From Megaustenia siamemsis (lineage: Eukaryota > Mollusca > Gastropoda > Stylommatophora > Ariophantidae): DNA of 64,000 nucleotides. Below are positions 22,976 through 34,611 of the stretch, one piece after another; position 1 is the first letter of the stretch, and each line of letters opens with the position of its first letter. Position numbers and translations under genes: made by a program. A model generated the notes under the pieces. It was not told where the DNA came from. It saw only the letters and a program-made list of their open reading frames with translations, and ran no database searches. The stretch spans positions 19,620,406 through 19,684,405 of the forward strand of contig JAVIAB010000049.1 of assembly GCA_032433765.1 (NCBI GenBank), given 5' to 3'.

Positions 22976-23366
22976 GGAAAGAGAATTTAGAAAAAGAGAA
23001 AAATTATCTGGGTCTATGCCCCATAGGCTGGAAAGGTCAATATAAATATAAGTAGTTTCCAGTGATTTCATTTTCTGTTGTTTATAATTTTTCCTAGTGC
23101 CGTGCATGTGTTTCTGTGCTATTTGGTTGTTTTTATCTCTAAGTTTGATAATAATAAATATTTCTATATTTGCATGTTGTGGCGTTTTTCTTTTCTGCCA
23201 ACACATGCAAGCTAAAGTGTAGATTAACTCTTTCCGTATGTTTCACCGCACTGTGCGTCATGTCGATTTTGGCAGCGTTTGTTTCGCCGCATAGTGTGCC
23301 ACACTCAATTTGATTAGTGTGAACGCCATCAAACCATATTCTTTTTACATGTCTTGTATCATCTTG

Positions 23367-25873
23367 TATCATCAGGCACTACATGGAAATACATCAAAGA
23401 AAGAAGAGAAGCAAAGAGAGCCATGGCTAATGTAAAGACAGATCTTGGAAAGGTCTTGGCAAAAGCAACATACAAAGAATTAGGCAACAAAGTAAAAAGT
23501 TTGGCAAGAAGAGATACAAGAGCTTATATAGACAATTTGGCAGAGAAAGCAGAGACAGCTGCAATTACAGGAGACAGCGGAACTCTCTATACTGTACAAA
23601 AGTTGCTAACAAATACCTATACATCCAGTGGAGCACCAATTCTAGACAAATCTGGTTCAATGCTAACAAGCGCAGAATTAAAAGCACGTTGGGCGGAACA
23701 CTTCAAAGTAATTCTTAACCATCCACTACCCCAGAATTTAATAGATTTTGAAGCTGAAACACCAGCAGCCGAATTAGATATAAATTTAGATGACTTCACC
23801 TTGAGTGAAACTGACACCTCCTTAAGGCGTATGGACAACAACAAGGCTGCTGGAGAGGATAAGTTAACAGTTGAGATCCTCAAGGCAATTGATAGCCATA
23901 ATTTAATACATCTCCAGAAAATCTTCAATATCATTTGCAAAGCAGAGAAGGTGCCTCATAAATTGAAAATAGGGATCATTGTTAAGATAAAAGGGCAATC
24001 TTGGAGATTGTAACAACTGGAGAGTGACACTTTTATCAGTTGCCTCAAAGTTATTTTGCAAAATCATCATGAAAAGAATAAAAGATTCATTAGGTACAGT
24101 AATGCATGAAGAACAGGCTGGGTTTAAAAAAGGGAGAAGCTGGATTGACCACATTTTTACTCTACAACCTATATTGGAGGAACACATTGAAAAGCAAAAA
24201 CCTTTTGTACTTAACTTCATTGACTTCATAAAAGCACTCAACAGCATTCATAGAGATTCTTTGTGGAAAATTCTGAAGCAATATGGCTTACAATAAAAAA
24301 ATCATAATGTTATCAAAGACATGTATGATGGATACGCATGTGCAGTTCATACAGAGGAAGGACTGAGCGAATGTTTCCCAATAGAAACTGGGGTTAAACA
24401 AGGATGTATTTTATTGCCCTTGTTATTTGGAGTTGCTATGGACTTCATAATGAAGAAATGCTGCACTGGTAATAAAGGCATCGAATGGATACAAGGAGAC
24501 CATTTGGAGGACCTCGACTTTGCTGATGACATAGTTCTCATCAGCAGTCAGATAAAAACAATGCAGGAAAACACAAATGAACTATCATCAATAGCCAGCA
24601 AAATTGGGCTTGAGATCAATCATGAAAAGACTAAAGTCATGAAAAGCTTAATTCCAACAGATGACAGAATATACATGGAAAACAAACCAGTGGAAGAGAT
24701 CGACCACTTTATCTATCTTGGAGGTCACATTGATCGAGAAGGGGATACAAGTAAAGAAATTATAATAGCTACAGCAACAATGTCTTTCAGAAGCCCTGAA
24801 AAGTTGTGGAAATCAAAACTCATCAGCACAAACACAAAACTTAGACTATTCAAATCAAACGTACTATCTACCATTATGTATGCATGTGAGAGTTGGAAAA
24901 CAACAAGAGACATAGAAACAAAGTTGAATGCATTTGAAAATAAATGTCTAAGGAAAATACTTGGTATAGTGTGGAACGAATTTTAAAAAATGAAAAAATT
25001 AGAGAAATCTCCAATCAACCACTAATATTTTCAGTAATGAAGAAAAGGCGATGGTCATATGTTGGACTTGTGATGAGGAGAAATAATAACCGAATAACAA
25101 AGCAAACCCTCATGTGGGAAACAACAGATAAGAGGAAAAGAGGCCACCCAGAGAGACACTGAGAAGAACATTGATAAGAGAGGCAAGAGCAGCAGGAATT
25201 GACTCCCTCATTGAGATAGAGTTGCATGTACAGAACAGAGACAAATGATGAGATTTGATAAAATATCTTTAGAAGGAATGAAAACTGCTAGAATAAAAAT
25301 TTAGATAAGAGAAAGAGTTATTGAGTTATTTGTGGGTCATCATCATTGCAATCCGAACATGTCCATAGGTGCTCAGATCCCCTCCTCAGCAATTCCCGCA
25401 GTGTCCAGCGACTGACGACTCCAGTTCTATGTTGGTTGATAAGTCTTCTTACACAGCCGCAAAGTTTCTCATTTCTGGCTGTGCCCATCTTAACTCCCAT
25501 TTCCATCATCCGAAGAAGTGACGTGGATCTGTGTTTGTCGAAGTCCTGTGCTCTTCCCACATCTCGGAGGGCATTAATGATGTCTGCCCGATCCATTGGT
25601 TGCCCGTCCTCAACGACAGCGCAGCTAGCCAACCTGTCTGCTCTTTCATTTCCCCATACTCCCGCATGTCCAGGGACATAGACAAAGGTGACCTTACGTA
25701 TTTTGGATTTCTGCAACGACTCCACCCATTGCATGCGTACAGAGCCCGCCTCCACTTTTTTTATCAGGCTCATCGAATCACTATACATACATGCGTGGGT
25801 GTAGTAAGAGAAAGAGTATCTAGGTTTATGTCTTATGGGCCGGCTACGGCTCGAAAGGTCAATAGATAGATAA
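23367..25873 (+). mobile_element. LINE C copy 2: long 5'-truncated LINE with RT domain
   Basis: Most complete LINE ORF here. The first frame (to 24013) carries the pre-palm region with NNKAAGEDKLTVEILKA. After a frameshift come LLSVASKLFCKIIMKRIKDS and EEQAGFKKGRSWIDHIFTL, then TGVKQGCILLPLLF, then the RT box FADD at 24519-24530 and the NHEKTKVM, GGHIDREGDT and CLRKILGI blocks. After another shift the C-terminus follows. Two or more frameshifts and stops make it a pseudogene. No endonuclease domain. The 3' end reads CTCGAAAGGTCAATAGATAG. TSD TATCATCTTG lies at 23357-23366 and 25874-25883. The unoccupied MITE at 50420 has this target once. Confidence 0.95.
25319..25804 (-). mobile_element. LINE D copy 3, RNase H fragment nested in LINE C
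   Basis: An open 156-codon frame on the minus strand: SDSMSL, VTFVYVPGHAGVWGNERADR (intact RNase H motif), then the family C-terminus RRGSEHLWTCSDC and DDD. TSD TAAGAGAAAGAGT lies at 25306-25318 and 25805-25817. It is the third level of a nest (MITE, LINE C, LINE D). A 5'-truncated insertion, and the best preserved LINE D reading frame in the window. Confidence 0.95.
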
Positions 25874-26051
25874 TATCATCTTGGTATTGGCGAAATCTAA
25901 TACCTTGTTCACTTATCTAAATGTTCACGTATAGCATGTTATATGTTAGATAAATATAGATATGTAGATTGATTCTTAAAACTGTGAACAATTTTGTCTC
26001 TGTAATCTCCTCGGTTGCTTCGATAAAAAGCTTCAGTACGGAAAGAGTTAA

Positions 26052-26865
26052 GTAACTTTTACCTTTTGGGCGTCTTAATAGCTTGTAGTTTCACACTTGT
26101 TCTCAATCCATGTGGAACGTAGCAGTAATAATTGTGGGACTGTCTCTTTCATTCACTCAAAAAGATTGTTTCATGCATCAATAAAGACATCTGCATATTC
26201 AACCTGTTGTATTCTACATTGTCACTCTGTGGTGGATGCCCAATTTTTTGTAAAATGTTTTTTTTTTCTGTTCGAGTTTGTGGGAAAGGGGAGGAGAAAA
26301 AGGGGGGGGGGAGGGGTAGCGTTTTCATTACAATTATTTTTGCAGGACATTTTAGCACAAATGTTTTCAATGTGTTTTTTTGCTTAAGTTTCATTTGGTT
26401 TTTATACAAGTAGAAAGTAACAAATTTCACAGAAAAGAGGGGTAGAAACAGAGGTAGAAGCAGAGGGAGAAAAGATATAGAAAACATAAAGTGATCTGGC
26501 AGAAAACAAATGAGTTTGGAAAATGTTTTCGAAGACCCCTGCTACATAGGGAGTTAACAAGGTGAAGATTGCGGAAGGAAATCACAGGTTACTTATTATA
26601 ACTTACTTATTACAAACAATGGTTTGGAAACACAATATTAGATGACCTGTCTATAAAATTCATGTTCTGTTCCGCCAAATAATTTGTATTCAGTTATAAC
26701 ACAGTCAGACTCATCATGATCCTCTTTAGTCATGACTGTACAAGTTGAATGTACAAGTGGGCTCAAAGTCCACAAGGTTTTTATAAATATTGTGGGATGA
26801 AAGGTTATATTGTATGCACTCTATTTATTTTTGTTCTTGTGTTGATTAGTATCTTGTGGTTGATG
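26052..26865. other. No gene recognised
   Basis: It contains a poly-G/A-rich patch (26282-26315) and a short LINE H-like end near 26515-26575. Otherwise unsupported. Confidence 0.4.
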
Positions 26866-27665
26866 TGAGTTGAGCAATCAGTGTATTTTTGTGTGTGTAG
26901 TGCGTGTTGAGTAATCAGTGCGTTTTGTGTGAGTATAGTGTGTGTGTTACTTGCGTGTGTTACCGGGGCCTCATTATGAGGGGAGTAAAGAATAGTGACA
27001 GTGTGACCTTTCAGACATGTTGTAAGAGGCGACTAAGGAGGTTGATCGCAGGCTTGACAAGCTGTCATTGTAAAAAGTATTGTTGTGGAAACAGAGCCAT
27101 AGATTTTAGAAGCAGTGATCTCTGCAATATGTGCCATTTTGGCACGCAAGGTTTCTGTTTTTGAGATTGTGGTTCTGCCCTATGTGCTGTCTTCGGCTCA
27201 AAAAGACAATAGATAGATAGATAATTTGTGTTGAGTAATCAGTGTGTTATGTATGTTGAGTAATCAGTGTGTTATGTATGTAGAGTAATCAGTGTGTTAT
27301 GTGTGAGTGTCCTATATGTGTTGAGTAATCAGTGTGTTATGTATGTTGATTAATCAGTGTGTTATGTGTGAGTGTCGTATGTGTGTTGAGTAATCAGTGT
27401 GTTATGTGTGAGTGTGGTGTGTGTTAAGCAATCAGTGTGTTATGTGTAGGTGCGGTGTGTGTTAAGCAATCAGTATGTTTTGTGTGAGTGCGGTGTGTGT
27501 TGAGCAATCAGTATGTTTTGTGTGAGTTTGGTATGTGTTGAGCAATCAGTATGTTTTGTGTGAGTGCAGTGTGTGTGAGCAATCAGTATGTTTTGTGTGA
27601 GTGTTGTATGTTTGTTTAGTAATCAGTGTGTTTTGTGCGAGTGTTGTATGTATGTTGAGTAGTTG
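26866..27665. repeat. Minisatellite, ~35-42-bp unit, interrupted by SINE K
   Basis: Units contain GTTGAGTAATCAGTGTGTT with GTGTGAGTGT. Two to three units lie before and about ten after the K insertion at 26955-27222. Confidence 0.9.
26955..27222 (+). mobile_element. SINE K copy 2, near full length
   Basis: Starts near GTGTTACCGGGGCCTCATTA. It contains GGGAGTAAAGAATAGTGACA and GTAAGAGGCGACTAAGGAGG, then the K body, and ends AGACAATAGATAGATAGATA. About 265 bp. Inserted within a minisatellite. Confidence 0.88.
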
Positions 27666-28265
27666 TTCATAATTTTCTTTCAGTAACAGACTTTTTCAGT
27701 ATGGTTTAGCATTTCTCTACCAGAGAACAGACACACAATCTTGTCAATGAGCTGATAGTTCTGTTGGGTTGATGTTCTTTCAAATAGGACCAGCAGTTTA
27801 AAGCTGTTCAGTACTTCACGTTGCCTCTCACTGAGGTCTCCATAAACAAATGGATTGACTGGCAGGATTGAAATCTCTCAGCTGTGGGTCAGATGATATA
27901 AAGACCTAAACTTTATCCAATAATTCTCTAGTATCTTACCTGATTGTTCAAGACCTCAGCTCAATGCAAAAATCTCTACAAAAGCTTCAATCTTCTATTT
28001 ATAACTATCAAGAGTACTTTTATATGCTAACTTGAACATTTGATCTACAGTTATGATCCGTCTCTGACAGGACTAGGTACTTAATCTCACCTATCCTGAG
28101 ATCAGAGGGCAAGTCACTGAAGAAATCTGGTGACTTCTCATGGGATTTGATGTGAATAGTCAAGAAAAAGTTAACATCAGAGGAAGAAACAAATAAGAAA
28201 AAGGAAATGAGACCCACTAACATAAATACATCTTGTTTCTTCTGTGACCAGATTTATTTATCCAA
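27666..28265. other. No gene recognised
   Basis: Unique-looking sequence without a supported gene. Confidence 0.4.
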
Positions 28266-28277
28266 TATAGACAGAAT

Positions 28278-28534
28278 TAATGGGAGCAGCGATAGCTCAC
28301 TGGTTAGTGAATTGGACTACAAAGGACAAGAGGTACAGTTCGATCCCATCCGACGGCTTCCGGGTTCACCCAGTCTTAAATGGGCACCGGATTTTTTTCT
28401 GGGAAAGTAAAGTGGCACGGGCGTAATGCCAACCACATTATCCCAAAATCATGTGCTGAAGGTCTGTAAAATTTCCGGTCACTAACACCATATTCCCTAT
28501 ACATCACTTGGCGTGACGTGGCTCTTTACTTTAC
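28278..28534 (+). mobile_element. SINE F copy 2, short (single tRNA) form
   Basis: Starts at the tRNA-like GGGAGCAGCGATAGCTCA and lacks the leader. Its B-box-like sequence is GTTCGATCCC. Flanked by TATAGACAGAAT at 28266-28277 and 28535-28546. Confidence 0.93.
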
Positions 28535-28687
28535 TATAGACAGAATCAGTCATGGGAGAAGATGCTCAGTAAAATAGTACCCAGTCTAATACACCAATAT
28601 ATTACCAAAATACTAACAAACAATAATTGCTTGCTACTAGCCATCTATCAAGATGACAACTGCCATATTTATATATATATATATACA

Positions 28688-28957
28688 CCATCATCATCAA
28701 GTACCGTGCCTGCTGGTGTAGGTGATCATGTCTCTCCACAACTTTCAATCTCGACAGTTATTTATCATTTCTGTTGTTGACCTTCTGCCAAGCCATTCTC
28801 TTAAGCTGTCTGGTTTCTTTTCTCTTTGCTTCCCTCTATCTCTTCGTCCCTCAATTTTCCCAGCTGTTACAATGTATTCCAGCTATTATCTTCTCATTAT
28901 GTGGCCAACAAATGATGATTGTTTCTTCCTAATATTGAAAATCAGCTCTCTTTTTGC

Positions 28958-28960
<3 letters not shown>
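28688..28960 (-). mobile_element. LINE A copy 5, 3' part
   Basis: Reverse complement of the LINE A end from its TGATGA tail (CATCATCATCAAGTACCGTG) to the KAKRELISN-equivalent region, where a CA repeat begins. Confidence 0.85.
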
Positions 28961-28992
<32 letters not shown>

Positions 28993-28993
28993 A
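28959..28993. repeat. CA/CG microsatellite
   Basis: A run of CACACACGCGCGCGCACACA and further CA at the edge of the LINE A fragment. Confidence 0.85.
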
Positions 28994-29689
28994 AACAACA
29001 ACAACTAAAATATCAGTAATTAATAGTTATGTTAATGTCTCCTTCTTTCCTAATTTAAATAACGTTATATATACATATATGTAGGTAATTTAATGTAATA
29101 TTGATCACTGTTGTTATTTATGGGTTATATTATACTATGAGATCAAGTTTCTTGTAGTTAAATAAAGCTTCAAGCATACAGACTTGGTTGTGTCCATGCC
29201 AGGTTAGATGTACAAATGCATAGCAATAGCTTTTCACTGAAAAAGAAGATAATATGACATAAAATGGGAGTCGCGATAGCTAAGTGGTTAGTGAACTGGA
29301 CTACAAAGGACTAGAGGTAGGGTTTGATCCCAACCGACGGCTTCTGGGTTCGCCCAGCCTTAAATGGGTACCGGATTTTTTCTGGGAAAGTAAAGCGGCA
29401 CGGGCGTAATATTGACCACATTACCCCAAGAATCATGTGCTGAAGGTCTGTAAAATTTATGGTCACTAACACCATATTGTGGATAAAGAGATACAGCGAA
29501 GACGATGGTGCTGCATAGGACACACACTACGGAAGCCAACTGAGAGTATTACACAACAGGCCCTTTTTTGGAATCCCCAGGGGAAAAGACAAAGAGAAAG
29601 ATCAAGAAATTGTTGGAGAAGACAGACAGAAGCAGAGATGAAGATGATGGGGAAGACATGGAATAATCTTAAAAGAATATCCCATATCT

Positions 29690-30010
29690 TTGTGCGTGCA
29701 TCTCTGTGTTTGTCACATCTCATATTCTTGTGTGTGCATGGCTATGTAAGTCACATCTCATATCTTTGTGTGTGCATGCCTATGTTAGTCATATCTTATA
29801 TCTTTGGGTGTATGTCTATGTTAGGTATGTGTCATATCTTTGTGTGTGCATGTATAAGTCAGTCATATCTCATATCTTTATATGCATGTCTATGTTAGTC
29901 ATGTGTCGTATATCTTGATGTGTGTCGGTGTTAGTCATGTCTCGTATCGCTGTGTACATGTCTGTGTTATTCACATCTCATATCTTTGTGTGTGCATGTC
30001 TGTGTTAGTC
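29690..30010. repeat. Minisatellite, ~37-40-bp unit, about 8 copies, inside LINE H
   Basis: Repeats of CATATCTTTGTGTGTGCATG with GTCTATGTTAGTCA. Confidence 0.88.
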
Positions 30011-30347
30011 ACCTCTTGTGACTCGGGCAGATGGTGCTCGTAAACCTGGGAGGGCAGACAATCTAATGGGGCAGAATCCCCCTACCTAAAAGACAATCTG
30101 CTGCCTTGCAGGAAGATTGGGGACAATCAAAGGCTAAGGAAAACAAACCTGAAAAAATGCTGGCTGAAATCGGATACACTGGGCCACTGGCGCAGAACAC
30201 AGTGCAACATATTAACGGGTATTCAGTCAGAGTAGATCTGGTGGACTCTAAATGTGACGTTCTGTCTGTGGGGGGCGATCAACACACTTAACCTGACAGC
30301 TGACTTCATGTGGGAGTCTGGGATCCTACTCTGACTGAGTCCTGATC

Positions 30348-30350
<3 letters not shown>

Positions 30351-30381
<31 letters not shown>
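30351..30381. repeat. GA microsatellite
   Basis: About 15 AG dinucleotides. Confidence 0.9.
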
Positions 30382-30384
<3 letters not shown>

Positions 30385-30524
30385 AATAGCGAGAGACAGA
30401 ATGACTTGGAAAGTGTTTATTGAAGACCTATGCTTCACTGGGAGCTAAAAAGGTAGAAGAAGAAGAACACCATATTCCCTATATGCCACTTGGCGTGACG
30501 AGGGTACTTTGCTATGAAATAAAA

Positions 30525-30984
30525 TAAGCAACTTGAAAGAAGTTTTTGTTTTGGAATGGTTGCATGACATGGCAACATAATCAGCCTACATTGTCCTCTT
30601 TTGGAGTCAGGGGAGATGCAGTTTCTTCTTTTTCTGTGCTGATGACATTATTCAGACTATTACTCCGGACTCTGTCATGAAGGCAGCTGTCTGTTTCAGT
30701 GATTTGGTTGCCCTGTAAAGTTTGAGATACAGAGTTTTTGCTCTTTTGGCAGCTTCAGTCATTACCAAGTGATGCTATTGCATATTTTTGTAAATCTATC
30801 TGAGTCTACTTCAAGCTCTATACCCCACTCCTCTTTTTGCTTCTGCCTTGCATGGTACTGTTTGTTGCTTGTTTGTTTGTCTGTATGCGTACACCAACTT
30901 TATATGTCTGACACAGTCCAGAGGGACTGAATTTTGTGTAAATATAACTATTTTTTTACACCAGCAGTCGTGTACTCAAAGGTC
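30525..30984. other. No gene recognised
   Basis: No supported gene. A SINE J-like head may begin near 30890, but its B box is not clear. Confidence 0.35.
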
Positions 30985-31175
30985 ATTGCTCAGGTGGGGG
31001 TTCACTCTGCCTCTAAAAATTGGTACCAGAGATTTTTCATGGAAGTAAAGGCGACCTGGCATGATACTGACCACATCACCCAAAAATGTGCCGTGGTTAT
31101 AGAAAAATATGGTCACTAACACCATATTCCCCATACGACTAGCAAGGTGTGGAGGGAACCTTTACTTTTTACTTT
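30985..31175 (+). mobile_element. SINE J-like fragment
   Basis: Body block GGTTCACTCTGCCTC, TTGGTACCAGAGATTTTTCA, GATACTGACCACATCACCC, TATGGTCACTAACACCATAT, AGGGAACCTTTACTTT, shared in part with copies at 41705 and 52030 and distantly with the SINE F body. Confidence 0.65.
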
Positions 31176-31406
31176 AGTCATGTGCTCAGGTGTCCCTCAC
31201 CACACAGGCAGATATTTTCCTACTTTAATGGTACTCTCATTTTTTTGTTATTGTTGAGAGTTTTGACATTTTGTGTAGATTGTTTTTCATTTTAAATATG
31301 TTCAGGCAGTGGCTACTTTTTGGCCTACTCCTTTCTTTTCCAACTGCCAAGAGTTCTTTAAGGTGTGCAGAATGGCACACATGACCTGCTGTTTTTCATC
31401 CTTTTC

Positions 31407-31810
31407 TGAGAGGGCTTGACATGGGATCTCACTACCCAGTGAGGGCTAGACATGGGATCTCACTACCCAGAGAGGGCTAGACATGGGATCTCACTACCCA
31501 GAGAGGGCTAGACATGGGATCTCACTACCCAGAGAGGGCTAGACATGGGATCTCACTACCCAGTGAGGGCTAGACATGGGATCTCACTACCCAGAGAGGG
31601 CTAGATATGGGATCTCACTACCCAGAGAGGACTAGACATGGGATCTCACTACCCAGAGAGGGCTAGACATGGGATCTCACTACCCAGAGAGGGCTAGACA
31701 AGGGATCTCACTACCCAGAGAGGGCTAGACATGGGATCTCACTACCCAGAGAGGGCTAGACATGGGATCTCACTACCCAGAGAGGGCTAGACGTGGGATC
31801 TCACTACCCA
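31407..31810. repeat. Minisatellite, 31-bp unit, about 13 copies
   Basis: GAGGGCTAGACATGGGATCT recurs every 31 bp (for example 31441 and 31472), highly uniform. Confidence 0.97.
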
Positions 31811-31854
31811 AAGACCAAGGATGGTAAAGCCATGAAGAAACCATGGATTCAATT

Positions 31855-31960
31855 TTTTTATATTTTCCATCACCTGTGGTTGGAATCAAACTTGGGATCT
31901 TCTTGTGCAGAGGCTGATATCTTACCTCCAGACCACCCAACTCCAACTTGAATCATTTAA
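31855..31960 (-). mobile_element. tRNA-like SINE fragment (uncertain)
   Basis: On the minus strand it has GGTCTGGAGGTAAGATATCA and a B-box-like AAGTTTGATTCCAACCACAG. The family is not assigned. Confidence 0.4.
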
Positions 31961-32214
31961 AGAAAGAAGAAAAGAGCCCTTGTTACACCATGTTGACATA
32001 TAGAGATTGTGGTGTTAATGTTCATAATAGACATTTGGCTCAATATTTTTGGATTATTGTGGTCAGTATTACATAGATGATGTCTTTTTTCTTAAAAAAA
32101 TCTGGCAACCATTTAAGACAGAGTTAAAGATTGAAAAGTTGAAATGGAAACAGTGATGAAAGTAAAAGAGAACATAGAAGCCGTCAATCAGGATGAACCT
32201 GGCTTAATATCTTC

Positions 32215-33170
32215 ATTAGCTCATTTCACAACTGTGTGGTTTGGAGTCCTTAATAAAGTCCATTTCACAACTATGTGGTTTGTAGTCACAATGCATGTCT
32301 TTAGTAAAGTCCATTTCACAACCGTATGTTTTGGAATCACAATGTCCTTAGTAAAGTCCATTTCACAACCGTATGTTTTGGAATCACAATGTCCTTCGTA
32401 AAGTCCATTTCACAACCATATGTTTTGGAATCACAATGTCCTTAGTAAAGTCCATTTCACAACCGTATGTTTTGGAATCACAATGTCCTTAGTAAAGTCC
32501 ATTTCACAACCGTATGTTTTGGAATCACAATGTCCTTAGTAAAGTCCATTTCACAACCGTATGTTTTGGAATCACAATGTCCTTAGTAAAGTCCATTTCA
32601 CAACCGTATGTTTTGGAATCACAATGTCCTTAGTAAAGTCCATTTCACAACCGTATGTTTTGGAATCACAATGTCCTTAGTAAAGTCCATTTCACAACCG
32701 TATGTTTTGGAATCACAATGTCCTTAGTAAAGTCCATTTCACAACCGTATGTTTTGGAATCACAATGTCCTTAGTAAAGTCCATTTCACAACCGTATGTT
32801 TTGGAATCACAATGTCCTTCGTAAAGTCCATTTCACAACCATATGTTTTGGAATCACAATGTCCTTAGTAAAGTCCATTTCACAACCGTATGTTTTGGAA
32901 TCACAATGTTTTTAGTAAAGTCCATTTCACAACCGTATGTTTTGGAATCACAATGTCCTTAGTAAAGTCCATTTCACAACCGTATGTTTTGGAATCACAA
33001 TGTCCTTAGTAAAGTCCATTTCACAACCGTATGTTTTGGAATCACAATGTCCTTAGTAAAGTCCATTTCACAACCGTATGTTTTGGAATCACAATGTCCT
33101 TAGTAAAGTCCATTTCACAACCGTATGTTTTGGAATCACAATGTCCTTAGTAAAGTCCATTTCACAACTT
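32215..33170. repeat. Minisatellite, 47-bp unit, about 20 copies
   Basis: GTATGTTTTGGAATCACAAT alternates with AAAGTCCATTTCACAACC at a 47-bp period. The central copies are almost identical. Only edge copies diverge, which suggests recent expansion or homogenisation. Confidence 0.97.
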
Positions 33171-33984
33171 TGTGGTTTGTAGTAACAAGGCATTCTGTTA
33201 TGTCGACAAACTGTTTCATTTGTTGTTCTTGTATGTAGCTCAAGATTAGTTCAAAGTCACAAAATAGATAACAAAACTGTGAGGGCACTACTAAGACCTG
33301 GAGCAGACTGCAAGCTTCATCCTCGCAACTGACATAGCATGACCAAGTACTTCTCAAACATGGAGGGAGGGAGTTCTATGTTGATTCTTTACATCTATAT
33401 CAAGTTTTTTTCAATGTATCATTAACTTTAATTTTTTTTAGAGTTGGGACATAATAAGATAACAATAGTGTAATTTTGATTTATTTTATTTTTAATGTAT
33501 GACATGATAAGATAACCAAAATATCTGCAGAAAATAGCTGTCTCACCATATGACCTGTATCCCATTTCAACTGTGTAGTGTTATTAAATTGCCTATATGC
33601 ATAATGTTAATCAAATTGATATTAATAATTTGACTGAATCTCACTTGACACTCTTATAGGTTGTTATTAATGCAAATTATACTTGATTTATAGTTGGTTT
33701 TTAAGTAACAAAATTAAATTCATGTTATGTCTTGTGAAGTATGGGGATTATGTTGTCTATATTTTGCCATGATCATGAACACATTTATAGGTGATGTTGT
33801 CAGCATTTTATCAGACCACAATGATATTCCAGGTAAGAGCTCTGGTACACATTTTCAAAGGCTGAGTGAACTCAAAGCTGTGATGGTCAGTTTGCCACAG
33901 AAAGACTTTGAACCTGGATCATCTGATCTTCAGATAAGCACACTGACCACTTTGAGCATGTGGATTCATCCTGAGATGATGAAT
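33171..33984. other. No gene recognised
   Basis: AT-rich. The frame at 33727-34023 shows no family signature and overlaps a LINE remnant. Confidence 0.4.
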
Positions 33985-34165
33985 GTTTTCATCTTCTACC
34001 TTTCAGCTCCCTGTGGAGCATAGGTCTTCAACAAACACTTTTCAAGCCGTTCTGTTTCTTGCCATTCTTTTAAGATCATTCCATGTCTTCCCCAACATCT
34101 TCATCTCTGCTTCTATCTGTCTTTTCCAATAATTCCTTGGTCTTTCTCTTTGTCAAATTGTCCAT
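33985..34165 (-). mobile_element. LINE H copy 2, 3' end
   Basis: Reverse complement of the LINE H end: CATCTTCTACCTTTCAGCTC, then GCCATTCTTTTAAGATCATT, TCTTCCCCAACATC and TTCCTTGGTCTTTCTC, matching 29560-29680 and 30385-30460 without the array, so this copy shows the array-free junction. Confidence 0.8.
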
Positions 34166-34174
34166 GTTTGTGAG

Positions 34175-34330
34175 GTTTTTTCGGCTAATTTTTTTACAGT
34201 ATGGGATAGCCAGTCTCATGCCGAACCTTCCTTAGTTGCCTCTTACACATACAAGCATGGTAGGGAACAGCGCCACTATTCTTTACTCCCCTTTCGGGCC
34301 CTGGCAGCGCACAAGCGATGGTTTTATATG
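34175..34330 (-). mobile_element. SINE sharing the core of family K
   Basis: On the minus strand it reads GGGGAGTAAAGAATAGTGGC, then GTAAGAGGCAACTAAGGAAG, the same two blocks at the same spacing as in family K, but the 3' part (CATGAGACTGGCTATCCCAT) is different. Confidence 0.6.
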
Positions 34331-34551
34331 ATCAAGTTTAACACCTCACTCTCCTACAACATTATATGTTACAGGACATCCTTTACCATGACCTCTTTTC
34401 TTGTACTTGCAGGAAGTGACAAATTGATGGGTGTTGATATAAGGTGTGCTTTACCAGTGAGCAACAATATCACTCCCTAGAGCACCTTTTGGAAATCCCC
34501 AAGTATTTTAAGGTTGGTTTTGTCAACATTTATTTAGCTCTTTATTTGCTG

Positions 34552-34568
34552 GGGGGGGGGGGGGGGGG
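34552..34568. repeat. Poly-G run
   Basis: About 17 consecutive G. Confidence 0.9.
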
Positions 34569-34611
34569 ATAATTTGTTGCTGTTTCTATGTTAGCAGTTG
34601 TTCATGGTAAT

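Larger units (their letters stand above)
23224..26051 (+). mobile_element. TTAA-flanked MITE (piggyBac-like), interrupted copy
   Basis: Ends are TTAACTCTTTCCGTA (23224) and TACGGAAAGAGTTAA (ending 26051), a perfect 15-bp inverted repeat that begins with TTAA, the piggyBac-type target. The outer parts (23224-23366 and 25874-26051) match, in order, the uninterrupted 300-bp copy at 50420-50719. The interior 23367-25873 is a LINE C insertion. No transposase. Confidence 0.85.
29479..30465 (+). mobile_element. LINE H copy 1, C-terminus with internal array
   Basis: Begins with RRRWCCIGHTLRKPTESI-type text and a KTWNNLKRI block typical of a LINE ORF end. It is interrupted by a ~38-bp array (29690-30010) and unrelated-looking sequence, then ends with the family 3' segment (AATGACTTGGAAAGTGTTTA, AAGAAGAAG tail). 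Flanked by the 11-bp TSD AACACCATATT at 29468-29478 and 30466-30476. Confidence 0.88.
29265..30513 (+). mobile_element. SINE F copy 3, short form, split by a LINE
   Basis: SINE F parts are 29265-29478 and 30466-30513, which join at AACACCATATT into a complete element. Outer flanks are ATGACATAAAA (29254-29264) and ATGAAATAAAA (30514-30524), a TSD with one mismatch. The interior is a LINE H copy. Confidence 0.92.

Noticed and set aside
23617..24247. Minus-strand frames within LINE C
   Set aside because: Shadows of the plus-strand RT frame, which carries the motifs.
25346..25869. Plus-strand frames across 25346-25869
   Set aside because: Shadows of the antisense LINE D RNase H frame.
26904..27164. 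Cys-rich 86-residue ORF (also at 62331-62552)
   Set aside because: It is the reading of SINE K; the same text appears in each K copy.
33727..34023. 98-residue ORF starting MSCEVWGLCC
   Set aside because: Runs into an antisense LINE H end, no homology recognised, no coding character.
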